The notes beneath the pieces were generated by a model that was not told the DNA's origin, did no database searches, and saw only the letters and a program-made list of their open reading frames with translations. The position numbers and the translations under genes are program-made. From Rhizomys pruinosus (lineage: Eukaryota; Chordata; Mammalia; Rodentia; Spalacidae): a DNA stretch of 64,000 nucleotides. The DNA lies in NCBI GenBank assembly GCA_009823505.1, contig VZQC01011955.1, forward strand, positions 412,770 through 476,769, written 5' to 3'. Below, in pieces: positions 34,978 through 45,639 of the stretch. The number at the start of each line of letters is the position of its first letter. Within the stretch, counting starts at the first letter, position 1.

Positions 34978-35082
34978 ATTTTTGTTTTTGTGACATAGTC
35001 TGGATTTGCCTTGAAGTCGTGGTGATCCTCCTGCCTTGACCCCCTGACTGCTGGGACGACAGGAATGTGCCAGCAGGCCTGG
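34978..35082 (-). mobile_element. B1-related fragment
   Basis: Reversed, internally shortened B1 (tgacatagtctggatttgcc...ctgctgggacgacaggaatg). Confidence 0.55.
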
Positions 35083-35230
35083 GTCTTTCTGGTCACTAGA
35101 AACTTCTGCACCATGTCTTATTTGTTCTTTCTCACTGTATAAGTTTTGTTTTTATCTTTCCAGCACCTTTCTGACTCACTTTTCTCCCTTTTCCATGACT
35201 CTTGCCATTTTTCTTTTCTTTTTTTAAACT

Positions 35231-35452
35231 TCTTTAGATTTATTTATTTTAATTTTATGTTTATGACTGCCTGCATGCATGTAATTGCACTACCTGCATG
35301 CAATACCTGCAGAGGCCAGAAGAGTGCATTAGGTCTCCTGGAATTGGAGTTATAAACAGCTGTTAGCCAGCATGTGGGTACCGGGAATAGAACTCATGTC
35401 CTCTGGAAGAGCATTAAATGCTGTTAGTCACTGAGCCAGTTCCCCAGCCCTG
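35231..35452 (-). mobile_element. B2-type SINE, older
   Basis: agatttatttattttaattttatg, then ctcctggaattggagttataaacagc, ending ccagttccccagccct. Diverged. Confidence 0.75.
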
Positions 35453-35639
35453 CCATGTCTCTTTTACTTTTGGGGGGAACATGGGGTGGTAGTAGGTTAG
35501 TAGGTATAGATCTCAGTCCATGTACATGCCACATAGGGGACCTATTCCCAAGCACTTATACCCTGGGGTATCACCAGTCCCATTAGTGACTAAATTTATA
35601 ATCTCCTTAGTATCTTGTTTGGATTGTTATGGGGGCAAC

Positions 35640-36000
35640 CTGTTTTATCTCTTTAAAAACCGCTTTACTTTGATGTGATTCACTTGCTATAAAATTCATT
35701 CATAGTGTACAAGCCAGTGCTTTTCAGTATTCACAGGTATTTGTAGACATCAGTACAATCAACTTAGAGCTCTGTCTCCTCCGAGAGAACCCATACCATT
35801 TAGTGAGCACCATCTCCATCTTCTTCCTCCACCCCAACCTGGGTACCCATTTCTGTCTTTCTAGATTTCCCATATTCTGGACATGGCTTCTTTTACCCAG
35901 AATATTTTTAAGCTTCATCTAAATTAGAGCTTGCATCACTACTTTGATGCATTTTGTGGCTAAGAATTATAAGTCTCAGTCAGTTTTTAAATAAGCAGTC
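35640..36000 (-). mobile_element. Ancient L1M LINE fragment
   Basis: ttcacttgctataaaattcattcatagtgtacaagccagtg, then ...tacccatttctgtctttctagatt..., ...cccagaatatttttaagcttcatc... follow old L1 3' sequence in reverse order. Confidence 0.55.
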
Positions 36001-36099
36001 CTATAAATCAGATTACCAATCTGTCTTCAAAGACTGATTTGGGCTCCCTGTTTTCTAGAAAGTAGAGCAGTGCCTTGGTATATGTGTGGTCTTCTCTAG

Positions 36100-36447
36100 T
36101 CTGGTTCTGTCCTGACTCTTCTGATTTCATCGCCCAGTCCATCCTTCTTTAATAAGCCTTCTGTTCCAGCATCCTGACATACCATTGCCCAGAGCATCTT
36201 TGGTAGTGCCCCCTGACTCTGCCTGTGGTAATCCTAGCTGTCATTCAGAACCTAGCTTTACTAGCACCCACTGGAAAACCCAGTTTTCTCTCATCTCAAA
36301 TAGGAATTAAGCCTTGTCCATTTTCTGAGCATGTTATTTGGAATCCTGTAATTTTATTGCCTGGTCTTAGATGTCATTCTGTCTTTACCATATTTATTCA
36401 TAGTTGTTTTTTGAAATCCAGAATTAAATAAATGTTTGATGAAAAAA
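36100..36447 (+). mobile_element. L2-like LINE 3' end
   Basis: Ends attaaataaatgtttgatgaa after a C/T-rich body, as in L2-type 3' ends. Confidence 0.4.
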
Positions 36448-36699
36448 CTATCAGTGGTTATTCGTTTTTGTAATACAAATTGTCCACTGGCATTGTTGAA
36501 AAATCAGAAAATATTGAGTCAAAAGAAAGATCTGTCATAATTTTAGTCTTCTGAGGTAATCATTTAGCATTTTGGTTCATGTTCTTGGAGCTACTATATG
36601 TCTATTATAACTAGACAGATATAATTATAATGTATTGAATGTACTGTTATATGATAATTAGCAGCTTATTATTTTTCTAAATATTTAAGGACCAAGTTT

Positions 36700-37040
36700 C
36701 ACAATTGTGTGTGTGTACATGTGTACATGTATCTATGGTACATGAGCATATGTGTGAAGGGGTATGAGCCTCTTCTTGCATGTGGAGACCAAAGGAAGAC
36801 ATCTGGTATGCTGCTCTACCACTCTTTGCCTTGTTTATTTGAGGCAGGGTCTCTCCCTGAACCCGTAGCTACACTGGTAGCCAGCAAGCCCCAGTGATCT
36901 ACCTGTCTCTGCTCTACCTCCTGGGGTTGCAGATGCATGCAGTCATGCCCAACTTTTATATGGGTGCCAGGGATTGGACCTCAGATCCTCAAGCTTGTGC
37001 AACAATGCTGTTACCCATCAAACCATTTTCTCAGCCACAC
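36700..37040 (-). mobile_element. Rodent interspersed repeat, 'actgaacctggagctca' family, long copy
   Basis: TG-rich left end, ggagaccaaaggaagacatctgg, aggcagggtctctccctgaaccc, gtgccagggattggacctcagatcctcaagcttg, tcaaaccattttctcagcc. The most complete copy in the window. Confidence 0.55.
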
Positions 37041-37249
37041 AATTATTTTTTCAAATAAAATTCGGGGGTTGTGTGTTTCTAAAATAGGGAGGTCTTCCTG
37101 CCTTAGCCTCTCTAGACCTAGGATATACAAGCATGGACCTCCAGACCTGGTCACCATTTCTTTTACAGATAGTGTTGCAATATGTGTCACTTACTGTCAA
37201 ATCAGTATTTAACATTGTATTTAACTGAGGTTATTTTTAGTTTTTCAGC

Positions 37250-38110
37250 CTTAAAATAAGGTTATGACTAATAATCTTCGGATAACAACTTGGAAGCTGG
37301 GTGAAAGGCTTTGATTCATAGTCCTACACTACTATTGAAGGGTTGTTCCAATTTATACACCTACCAGCAGGTTAAAAGAATACCTGCTTCCTTCCTCTGC
37401 CTTGCCTGCCTTGATATTACCATTCTTTTTTTAAATTTTTTTAAAATTTTATTTATTTTTGTATGTGTATGAATGTACTGTCTGCATGTAGGTTTGTGCA
37501 CCCATGTCGTGCAACGCCGCGGAGATCAGAAGAGAGTATCGGATTCCCCTGGAACTGGAGTTCTCCTGGAATTGGAGTTACAGACGGTTCTCAGCCGCCA
37601 TGTGGGTGCTGGGTATTGAACCCGGGTCCTCTGCAAGAGCAGTCGGTGCTCTTAACCACTAAGCTATCTCTCCAGCCCCGGTATTACCATTCTTTGTAGT
37701 CCTTGCAAATCTGATCTTCCAAAAATGGAATCTCAGTGCTGCATTAATTTGCATTTCTTTGATCATTGATGACATGGTTTTAATTTCCCTTTTCCTGATT
37801 TATAATTCTTCTGTGAACTATCTGTTTTGTCCTTTGCCACCTCTCTTGTTGATATTTTTGTCTTTTTCATTGCTAAGCACTCTTCACTATCATGGATGTT
37901 AACTCTTAATCATACATGTTTGCTCTGTGTTTAAACTTCAGGCTAGATTTGGTGATGCTGAGGTGTTTTTTTTTTTCTTTGAATGGGATCAGATCAGTCT
38001 TTCTCTCATGGTTTCTGTGTTTGGAATTATTCACAGAATGTTCTTCTAAACCTTGAGTATATTCATCTTTGCTTCCTTGGATGCCAATTGTGATTTTGCT
38101 TTTAAATTAT
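37250..38110 (-). mobile_element. Ancient L1M LINE fragment, interrupted by a B2
   Basis: Left part to 37428 (ttccaatttatacacctaccagcagg) and right part from 37682 (gctgcattaatttgcatttctttgatcattg...) are consecutive old L1 sequence in reverse. Confidence 0.6.
37429..37681 (-). mobile_element. B2 SINE, long subfamily
   Basis: Reversed B2 with the 17-bp duplication. Flanked by tattaccattcttt (37415-37428 and 37682-37695). Inserted in the L1M fragment. Confidence 0.93.
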
Positions 38111-38111
38111 T

Positions 38112-38278
38112 ACATTGGGGTAAAGGTGGTTGCCTAAGCAAGCCTGACCATCCGAGTTCAATCCCCAGGACCCCCATGGTGGATGTACATGGTCCTCCAT
38201 TTTACTTCTTCATCTGTGCTGTTGTATGTGCACACAGTAACATTCCCTCTTTCTAAATAAATGCAATTAGAATAAAAT
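38112..38278 (+). mobile_element. tRNA-derived SINE, diverged
   Basis: gttcaatccccaggacccccatggtgg in the B-box region, a body, and an aataaatgcaattagaataaaat tail. Confidence 0.5.
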
Positions 38279-38324
38279 AATAGTCTATTGTTTTTGGAAA
38301 AAGGGACATAGTGATGTTTTAAAA

Positions 38325-38452
38325 CAGGGTCTCATATAATCCAGGCTGACCTCAGACTTGCTGCATAGCCTAACTGACCTTGACTTTCTGAGCCTCTTGC
38401 CTTCATTTCCCAAGTGCTAGAATTATAGCATGTGTCTTCACACCCACCTTCA
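38325..38452 (-). mobile_element. B1-related SINE, diverged
   Basis: aaaacagggtctcatataatcc...cccaagtgctagaattatag. Confidence 0.5.
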
Positions 38453-38605
38453 TTCTGTTTTGATATAAAATAATACCCACTTTCATAAAACTCAGGTGTC
38501 ATATGGAATCATTCAGTCAACATAGACAAGTGACAGTCTTTTGTCATGTGACTAGAAGGAGCTATGGCAGTCATGCCTTTTTCCCTAGCACTTGCTTGGG
38601 TATGA

Positions 38606-38608
<3 letters not shown>

Positions 38609-38667
<59 letters not shown>
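38609..38667. repeat. (CT)n(TA)n compound microsatellite
   Basis: 19 CT units (38609-38646) followed directly by about 10 TA units. Confidence 0.95.
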
Positions 38668-38989
38668 AGCCAATGTTTTATTGAAGCTCTGTGCAACAAA
38701 ATTATATTACAAATCAAATCTAGACCCGTGCCTCCCTCTCTGTCCCCCCCCACCAGAGCTCATGCATTCTGCCAAACATGTTTTTTCATCTTTTTCTCAG
38801 TCTCTCTCAAAATTCTCGATGCAGAAGTTTACTGTTTTGAGCAGAAGTTCACCATTTCAGTCAGTTCTTTGACACAGTCTTTTCTGTTATTATTGTTGTT
38901 ATTCCTTCCAATATGCATCCCTCCAAAATATGCACATATGCATGCCACATATATCATAGGTTTTAGCATCTTCAGCTTATGATTTTTTT

Positions 38990-39796
38990 TTCCTCAGGCT
39001 GAAAGATGTCATGTTTGAAGTCTCCTCCTTGGCAAGCCTAAACCACCATCAATTCTGCCCTTGTGTTCCACTTCCCACCAACCACTCACAGACCACTTTC
39101 CATCATCCTTTCTGAAATTCCCTCTTTCCTTCTGGATGAGTGTATGAGCTTCTGTCTCCATAGGTTGGATGAGACACAGAAATTCTAGGTAGGTTTGGAT
39201 GAATGGATAAGCTAACGAATGGTAGCAGGAGTGGTTCTAGGAGGTCCTTGAAGACAGCATAAGATGGCAGCAGCTCTTCCATTGAAGCAGTCTCTTGTTC
39301 AGGTAAAAGCCTCTGGAGAGCTCTCAACCACTGTAGGACCCAAAGGAGAATGGAAGAAGGAAAAACAGCTATGGGTTCTGAGAAGGCACCAGGCGGAGAG
39401 CTAGGACCAAGCCAATAGGTGCTTAAGGACCTTGCACATGATACAGTGGCAGGTATGGCTGTACTGGAGAATTCAAAAGGATGGTGGAGAGTTGGAAATC
39501 GGGAGGGAATTTATCAGGGGATTCTCCCTCGGCAAGATGCATTAGCTGTAGATCTTTGAAGGAGAGCTGGCACATGAAGCGTAGGGTGGATTTGTGGTCA
39601 CTCTGCAGAGAGAATGATATAAATGAGTTTTCTTTTAAAATTTGAAATTAATATTATTTTTTCACTTCTCTTTCTGTCTCCTTTGCCTTTATTTTTATAA
39701 AGGCTGTTAGCATAGTCAAAAAAGCTATTTTCATGGCCTGAGCTCCTGGATTGGTAAACAGCAGGGAGCTGGAAATAATAACCCCAAGACAGACAT
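38990..39796. other. Unidentified non-coding DNA
   Basis: No repeat or exon recognised. Confidence 0.4.
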
Positions 39797-39813
39797 AAGA
39801 AAGGACCCAGTCA

Positions 39814-39970
39814 ACCGGGCGTGATGGCACATGCCTTTAATCCTAGCACTTGGGAGGCAGAGGCAGGCGGATCTTTGTGAGTTCAAGGCCAGCCTGGTCT
39901 ACAGAGTGAGTTCCAGGGGACAGCTGGGGCTACAAGGAGACCCTGTCTAGAAAAGACCAAAAAAAAAAAA
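39814..39970 (+). mobile_element. B1 SINE, young
   Basis: Complete B1 with head accgggcgtgatggcac and A tail. Flanked by the 17-bp duplication aagaaaggacccagtca (39797-39813 and 39971-39987). Confidence 0.95.
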
Positions 39971-40380
39971 AAGAAAGGACCCAGTCACGGCTGTCTCTCT
40001 GCTGATTTTCCAACCCTACCCATGGCAGAAGTGAAATGGTCCTTTTCTAAGCTTTGCTGCTGGAAGGACTCAACAAGTGAACAGCTTGTTCAGGAAGCTG
40101 ATAAAGAATTCCATTGGACAGATCCTGAGCTGCAAAGATCTGGGAAGCTGGATACTTGCTATGAAGGATGGTGAGGTGGACATCTTAGAGGTATCGGTCA
40201 TTCGGTCCTCAAGTCGTCCTTGCTCCCTGGGAGCTTCCAGTGCCACAGGAAGGCAATAACAAGAAGCCTGTGAGGGAGAGAGTGGGAGCAAGAGAGTGAG
40301 ATAATGGAAGTGAGAGCAAGAGACTGAGAAGTCTCTGAACACAGTTGCTAAAGAGACCAGCATAAAGAAGTCTTTGAACT

Positions 40381-40496
40381 GTGATGTGGTGGCACATGCC
40401 CGTTATCTATTGGGAGGCTAAGGCAGGCAGACCACTAGTTCACAGTGGGGTGGGAGCTAGCTATCAAGTAAGACAAGATCTGGAAACAAAATAACT
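40381..40496 (+). mobile_element. B1-related SINE, diverged
   Basis: gatgtggtggcacatgcccgttatctattgggaggctaaggcaggcag, ending in an A-rich tract. Confidence 0.5.
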
Positions 40497-40499
40497 CAT

Positions 40500-41570
40500 T
40501 GCAGTTGACCAGTTTGGTATTAGCCAGTAACTTTTCTTGACTGTCAGCTAATTGGCTTGCAGTTAAGATACTTGCAGTCAAAAGGCAGAGGAGCAAGAGA
40601 TAGATATTGCCCCCTATATCCTCTGTCCCATTTCCCGTAGGATTCACCATTTCTCCCATCAGTGCCATCCTGTATTTCAGGGTCACCAGACTTCAGCTTG
40701 ATGCCTATTTTTGTAAGTTTATACTGTGACACAGCCACATTCTTTGACTTATATATTTCCTATGGCTTTTTTTTTTTTTTTTTGGCCCTGTAGCAACAGA
40801 GTTCAGTAATGATGACAGGAACTGTATGGTTTACAAACCCAGAAAAATTTATCTGGCCCTTCACAGAAAATTTATGCTGTACTCTGCTTTAGGTGGACAA
40901 TGGACGACTGATTTTGAGCTGTTTTTGCATGAAAGTCATGGTTTGTATCAGCCCCTGGCTTTTTAATGAAGGCCTTCTTTTCTCTTGATACTTGTTTGTA
41001 AGATGATTTACCAGATCTGGGGGCATGGTCTGAGAACAGGCCTTTGAAGACATACTTTGACAATTCTAGCTGCCTGCAGGACTCACAAGGAGCAGCTAGT
41101 ACCCTAACAATATTAGTGCCAGAATAATATTAGTTTCTAATATTTTCTTACTGTTCACTGTGTGCCAATATTAATTATAGAGAGGCTGAGGCTTGTGGGA
41201 AATTATAAAAGGTATCCAAGGTCATATAAAGTGGCAGGACTTGAACTGCCTGTGTAGGATAAAAGCCCTTGTCTTAAGGGCTCCTGTTCCTTCCCTGGGG
41301 CAGAGGGGGGAAGTGGGGAGAGGGGGGCAGCCACTCTTTATGTAATGTCTGGGTACTTTACTGGCCACCCTTTACTCTTCTCCTTGAGATTTTTATTTCT
41401 CTTGGAGTGTGCAGATTGAGCCCTTCAACCCCAGTTTTTGCTCTCCTTGGAAGAAAATTTTGAGAAGCATGTGAACCCCTGGGTTCCAGCTTGTCACACT
41501 CCCTGCCTGGGTGCAGCTGCCACCCAGGTGGTGTTTGCCTTCTTGAGAGGACAGCTAGCTACTGCCTAGA
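40500..41570. other. Mostly unique DNA with a MIR fragment
   Basis: A MIR-like core lies at about 41140-41260 (ggtatccaaggtcatataaagtggcaggacttgaact). The rest is unidentified. Confidence 0.45.
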
Positions 41571-41578
41571 GAAGCAGC

Positions 41579-41579
41579 T

Positions 41580-41630
<51 letters not shown>
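41579..41630. repeat. (TG)n microsatellite
   Basis: About 25 pure GT units, followed by a G-run. Confidence 0.95.
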
Positions 41631-41639
41631 TGTGGGGGG

Positions 41640-44330
41640 GTGGTGAGTAGTGAGTACAGCGGCGCCCCTGAGTGGCAGGAAGGCTGTGCTAGCAGGCATC
41701 TCTGACCTTTGTGGAGAGAAGGCGTTCTTAAAGGGACAGCAAGCTCTTTTCTTTCCTGGTGGCTGACTGCCAGTTCAGATGCCAGGGATTTGAAGAGGCC
41801 ATTGTTCTGGCACTGAGAGAAGGGCTCAGACCGCCTAGTTTCTTTTTCTTTTCCCATTTTCATCCACGTGTTCCTTTTCTGATGTGCAGCATGTCAAGTG
41901 TGGAGGTATGGTGAGCTGTCTTGAGTCACACACTCTCCCCCGCTTCCCCCCATCTGAAGACCTTTGTCTTCAGCAAAGTTTGCCTTGGGTCTCCGGTTCC
42001 CTTCTCCTAGGGTGGCTGTTCTTGTGAGGGAGAGAGAGAAAGATCTCCATAGACTCCAGTTGTCCCCTGTGAGTTGTTTTCTTGCCCTGGGCTAGATGGA
42101 TAGGTGAAAGACAAATACATACACGGCGGCTCGCCTCCAGGTGCTCACCAGCACCACCTGTGCTAGACACCTGAGACGCTTGTTAAACTGCAGGTGCTAG
42201 GCTCCAGAAGTTCCAAAGCTTCTACACCTTTACAATCTGAATATCAGTAGGCAAACCAGAGTTTAAGTGTCACTGACCTGGCTAGGCACCAGAATAATGT
42301 GGGGAACCAGAATGTCTGGGGGTCCTAGACGTGAGCCATGCTGTTCTCATTCGGTGTTAGGAATTGGTACCCTGGTGCCACTTTGAATCTTGACCCACCT
42401 ACTACTATGTCTATGTTATTGGGGAAATTTCTCAATCAATCGGTGCCTCTGTTTTCTCTACTGTAAAATGGGGATAAAAACAGTATTCCTTCTTAGGTTG
42501 TTGCCGGGATTACTGGAGATGATGCTTACAACATTCTGACATCACTTGGCTGTAGAATGCACAGACATCTTTAGGAGATCACTGTCTCTTTGTTGTTGTT
42601 TTGTTTATTGTAAACTGATCTTCCAGACTCAAGATCACTATTTGAATAACCTCTCTCTAAAAGGCCTCTGGTTCAGCCTAGCTTTGGATAGGGAAGCCTT
42701 CTGTGCTTTGGCAGTTCTCACACTGAGCCTAGTCAAATCTCCATTCATTCTGTGTGGCTTTTGCTGTGAAAGTGGCCCTGCTATTTGACCTTGGCCTATA
42801 AAGTGAAGAGAGAAATGCTTCCCACCTCCAGGCAATGCCAGTAGCACTGGGGAGGCTGTCATAGTGTCCTAGGAAGGCCCTGAAAACCACATCTGTAAGA
42901 TTCTCTGACCTCTTCAGAGAGAATGGAAGGAAGAGAAAACAAGCTGCAGGCCAGAAATAGCTAGACATAAATACAAGGTAACATAATTACTATCCACACC
43001 CAGTTCAATCCCCAGAGTAAAATTTAACTCTCTGTATGGTCTTCCTGACATCCATGAAGTGGGAGGGTCAAGAATGTCTAGGGGTAGGTGGGTAAGTCTG
43101 ATGGGAGAGTAGTATGTAACCCTGGCGGGGCATTATTCTCAGGGCAACGGTAGCCCCAACATGGCGGCACATGTCAGCGTGTACCCATTCTAGCTATTTC
43201 TGTTACAGCTTCTTGGCTTTGCTCAGCTCTTACTTTTCTGAACACAGTCGGTCCTGTCAGATTTCCCATGTGTGGCGTCTTGCTAAAGACTGCTTCTTTA
43301 TCCTGTTCTCTATAATTTTGTTTTGCATTGATTGCTCAGTAGTTACGTCTGTGCAGATCAGTAGTTATGTTTGTGCAGATGCTCACAGACATGCATGCCA
43401 GGGGAGGCGTTTGGGAGAGTCCATGCTTAGCCTGGAAGGATTGACTTGTTTCCTTTCTCCCTGTGTTCTCTCCCCCACCAAGGTATTCTGGGAAATAAGA
43501 CTAGGAAAAGCCCATTGGTCAAATAGAGAATTGTAATGCTACTTGCGTGGCTGGTATTATAGACTGAGACTCCCTACTCAGGAAATCTCAAATACTCCAC
43601 AACCAAAAACTCTGAGAAGTGTCTTAATGACAGCAGTGGCAAGTTACATATCTGACTTTATGTAATGGATTACATTTAAAATATGGGCATACTAAAAAAT
43701 TATGTAAGATTAACTTTAGGCTACACACAATTCATTTGTATGAAACAAATTAATTGCGTGTTTAGACTTAGGTCCCAGCCTCAAGATATCCACACAAAAA
43801 TTCTAAAATGTGTGAATCTGAAACCCAAACCATTTCTTTTCAGGACTGAGGATTAAACATAGGGCCTCATGCATGCCAGCACCCTACCCCTGGACCACAG
43901 CAGCATTTCCCAAATAATTTGTATAAGGTGTGCTTAAACCGTGCTTTATAGATTTTAATGTCAGGGCTTTGGTGAGTCAAATGCAAAATTATTTAGAAGA
44001 AAACAAATAAGCCAGTCCTCCAGAGCATGTCTCGTGGGTATTTTCCATCTTGATTACAAATGTCAGCATGCAGAGACGCAGCAGTGGGCAGAGTTTGCTT
44101 AGCATCCACTCCCTCCTACTCAAACATATTTTATATGATTTCCAGGAAGCTGCACAGGACCATTTCTGTTCTTAGTGGTGGTGGTGGTATGGGGGGGTGG
44201 TTAGCCTCAGCGGACTCTTCTGAGATTCACAGTGATGGACAGAAGCATCATTGATTGACATAGCTTGTCTACCTGCTTTGTGAGAGGGATGTGGTCTCTG
44301 TTCCTGCTTTTAGTTAAGAATATTCCATCT
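41640..44330. other. Mostly unique DNA with a MIR and an ID-like fragment
   Basis: MIR at about 42370-42560 (ctgtaaaatggggataaaaa...ttgttgccgggattactgg). ID/B4-like reversed fragment at 43843-43915 (ctgaggattaaacatagggcctcatgcatgcc). No exon pair recognised. Confidence 0.45.
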
Positions 44331-44333
44331 TAC

Positions 44334-44502
44334 TAGTGTGATGGGGCTCACCTTTAATCCCAGCACTTGGGAGGCAGATCTCTGAGTTCGAGGCTAGCCT
44401 GGTCTACAGAGTGAGTTCCAGGCCAGCCAGAGCTACATAATGAGACTCTGTCTCTGTCTCTCTGTCTCTCTGTCTCTCTCTCTCACACACACACACACAC
44501 AT
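44334..44502 (+). mobile_element. B1 SINE with microsatellite tail
   Basis: ggggctcacctttaatcccagcacttgggaggcagatctctgagttcgaggc...gagactctgtctctg. The tail has become (CTGT)/(CT)/(CA) repeats. Confidence 0.8.
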
Positions 44503-44966
44503 TCAGTCTTTGGAGACTAACAGAAAACACACCATTGATTTTCTGTTGTTTTTGCTTCTATGGCCTCCTCTTTGGAGGAAACTGCACAGAGATAACTGGT
44601 TTGAGTATACATTGGGATCTGAGATCAAAAGACTTTTCCATAACTGAGATTTATGAATGCATTTCTGGTCCCCAATGATGCAGGAAAGACCCTAGCCCTC
44701 TGTCAAGCAAAAACATCTATCTATGGAGTAGAAGCAGGAAGAGCTTCTTAGTACTTTTAAGCATAGAAATGGGAAGGTCCCGTGCTCATTGCTATTCTGG
44801 GGCTCGTTTTGCTGCTGGGCACTGTCCAGCCACATGTGATGTTGGGAGGGTTTGTGGAGGTCATTCTAGACCCAAATGAGGACCTGAATCCACCCTTCAC
44901 AGGAGGTACTCTCTACTTCCTGCTAGCTCCCTGCAGTGTTTGGCTGCCTAAGCTCTTGCAGCAGCG

Positions 44967-44988
44967 CCCCCCCCCCCCCCCCCCCCCC
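44967..44988. repeat. Poly-C tract
   Basis: 22 consecutive C. Confidence 0.97.
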
Positions 44989-45072
44989 GTGCCATTTTCT
45001 AACCCTAACAGGCCATGTCAAACTCCCCTGAAGTATCAAAGAAGTCAGACCCTTTCCTCCTTTGACTTTCTT

Positions 45073-45086
45073 CTTTTTTTTTTTTC
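45073..45086 (-). other. Oligo-A tail of the processed pseudogene
   Basis: A run of T on the + strand, read as A on the minus strand, lies directly after the AATAAA-containing 3' end of the pseudogene. It marks the retroposition tail. Confidence 0.55.
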
Positions 45087-45087
45087 T

Positions 45088-45635
45088 CTTGTACACTTGA
45101 AAACTGGTTTATTTTAAGATATTTCCTTAGTCTAAAAATCGACAGTTTGCTGTTTTGTGTGGAGCAGGGTTTCCAGTCCCACACTGTCTTGCCCATCTTC
45201 TGTGAGCAGGGTGATATCTTCTAGGCATGCTCCTATAACATTATTTGTGGTGGAATTATTGCATTCCTTTATTTGCTTAACGTAATGAGGCCCAAGTTGT
45301 GTGTGAGTTAACATCAAATCTGCATTGTCTTTCTGGTCTGTGTGGAGGTTTATGATCTTGGTGTTACCAAAGGTCAAGGCTTATTCTGCAGACCAGGCAG
45401 ACTCCACTGTCTGGCGTACAGTGATGAATGATCAATGGTACAGGGACTGTGAGTGTAGAATTTGATTTCGGTTAGTGCTATATTACCAATGGATGAGAAG
45501 GTCTTGGACTGGGTGTTGCCATAGCATATGTCCAAGGATGAATCAGTGTCCCCAGCTTGCCACCTGAAGCCTATCTCCTTAATCATATCTTTTCTGTCCC
45601 TTTTGTCCCTTTCCAGTTTCCCTTAGGTTTTTCCG
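45088..45635 (-). pseudogene. Processed pseudogene, 3' part of an unidentified coding gene
   Basis: Read on the minus strand this has the hallmarks of a reverse-transcribed mRNA 3' end. An open frame runs from about 45622 (GKLERDKRDRKDMIKEIGFR onward) to 45374, where a frameshift breaks it. It continues one frame over from 45377 (LTFGNTKIINLHTD onward) to a stop near 45134 after KQQTVDF. Roughly 25 nt after the stop is an AATAAA signal (near 45108-45114 on this strand), followed about 20 nt later by an oligo-A tract (45073-45086). No intron is visible. Another stop lies just upstream of GKLERD, so the copy is 5'-truncated or shifted there. About 160 residues are represented. I do not recognise the parent protein; the composition suggests a soluble, beta-rich C-terminal domain. 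No clear target-site duplication was found. Confidence 0.55.
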
Positions 45636-45639
45636 GAGG

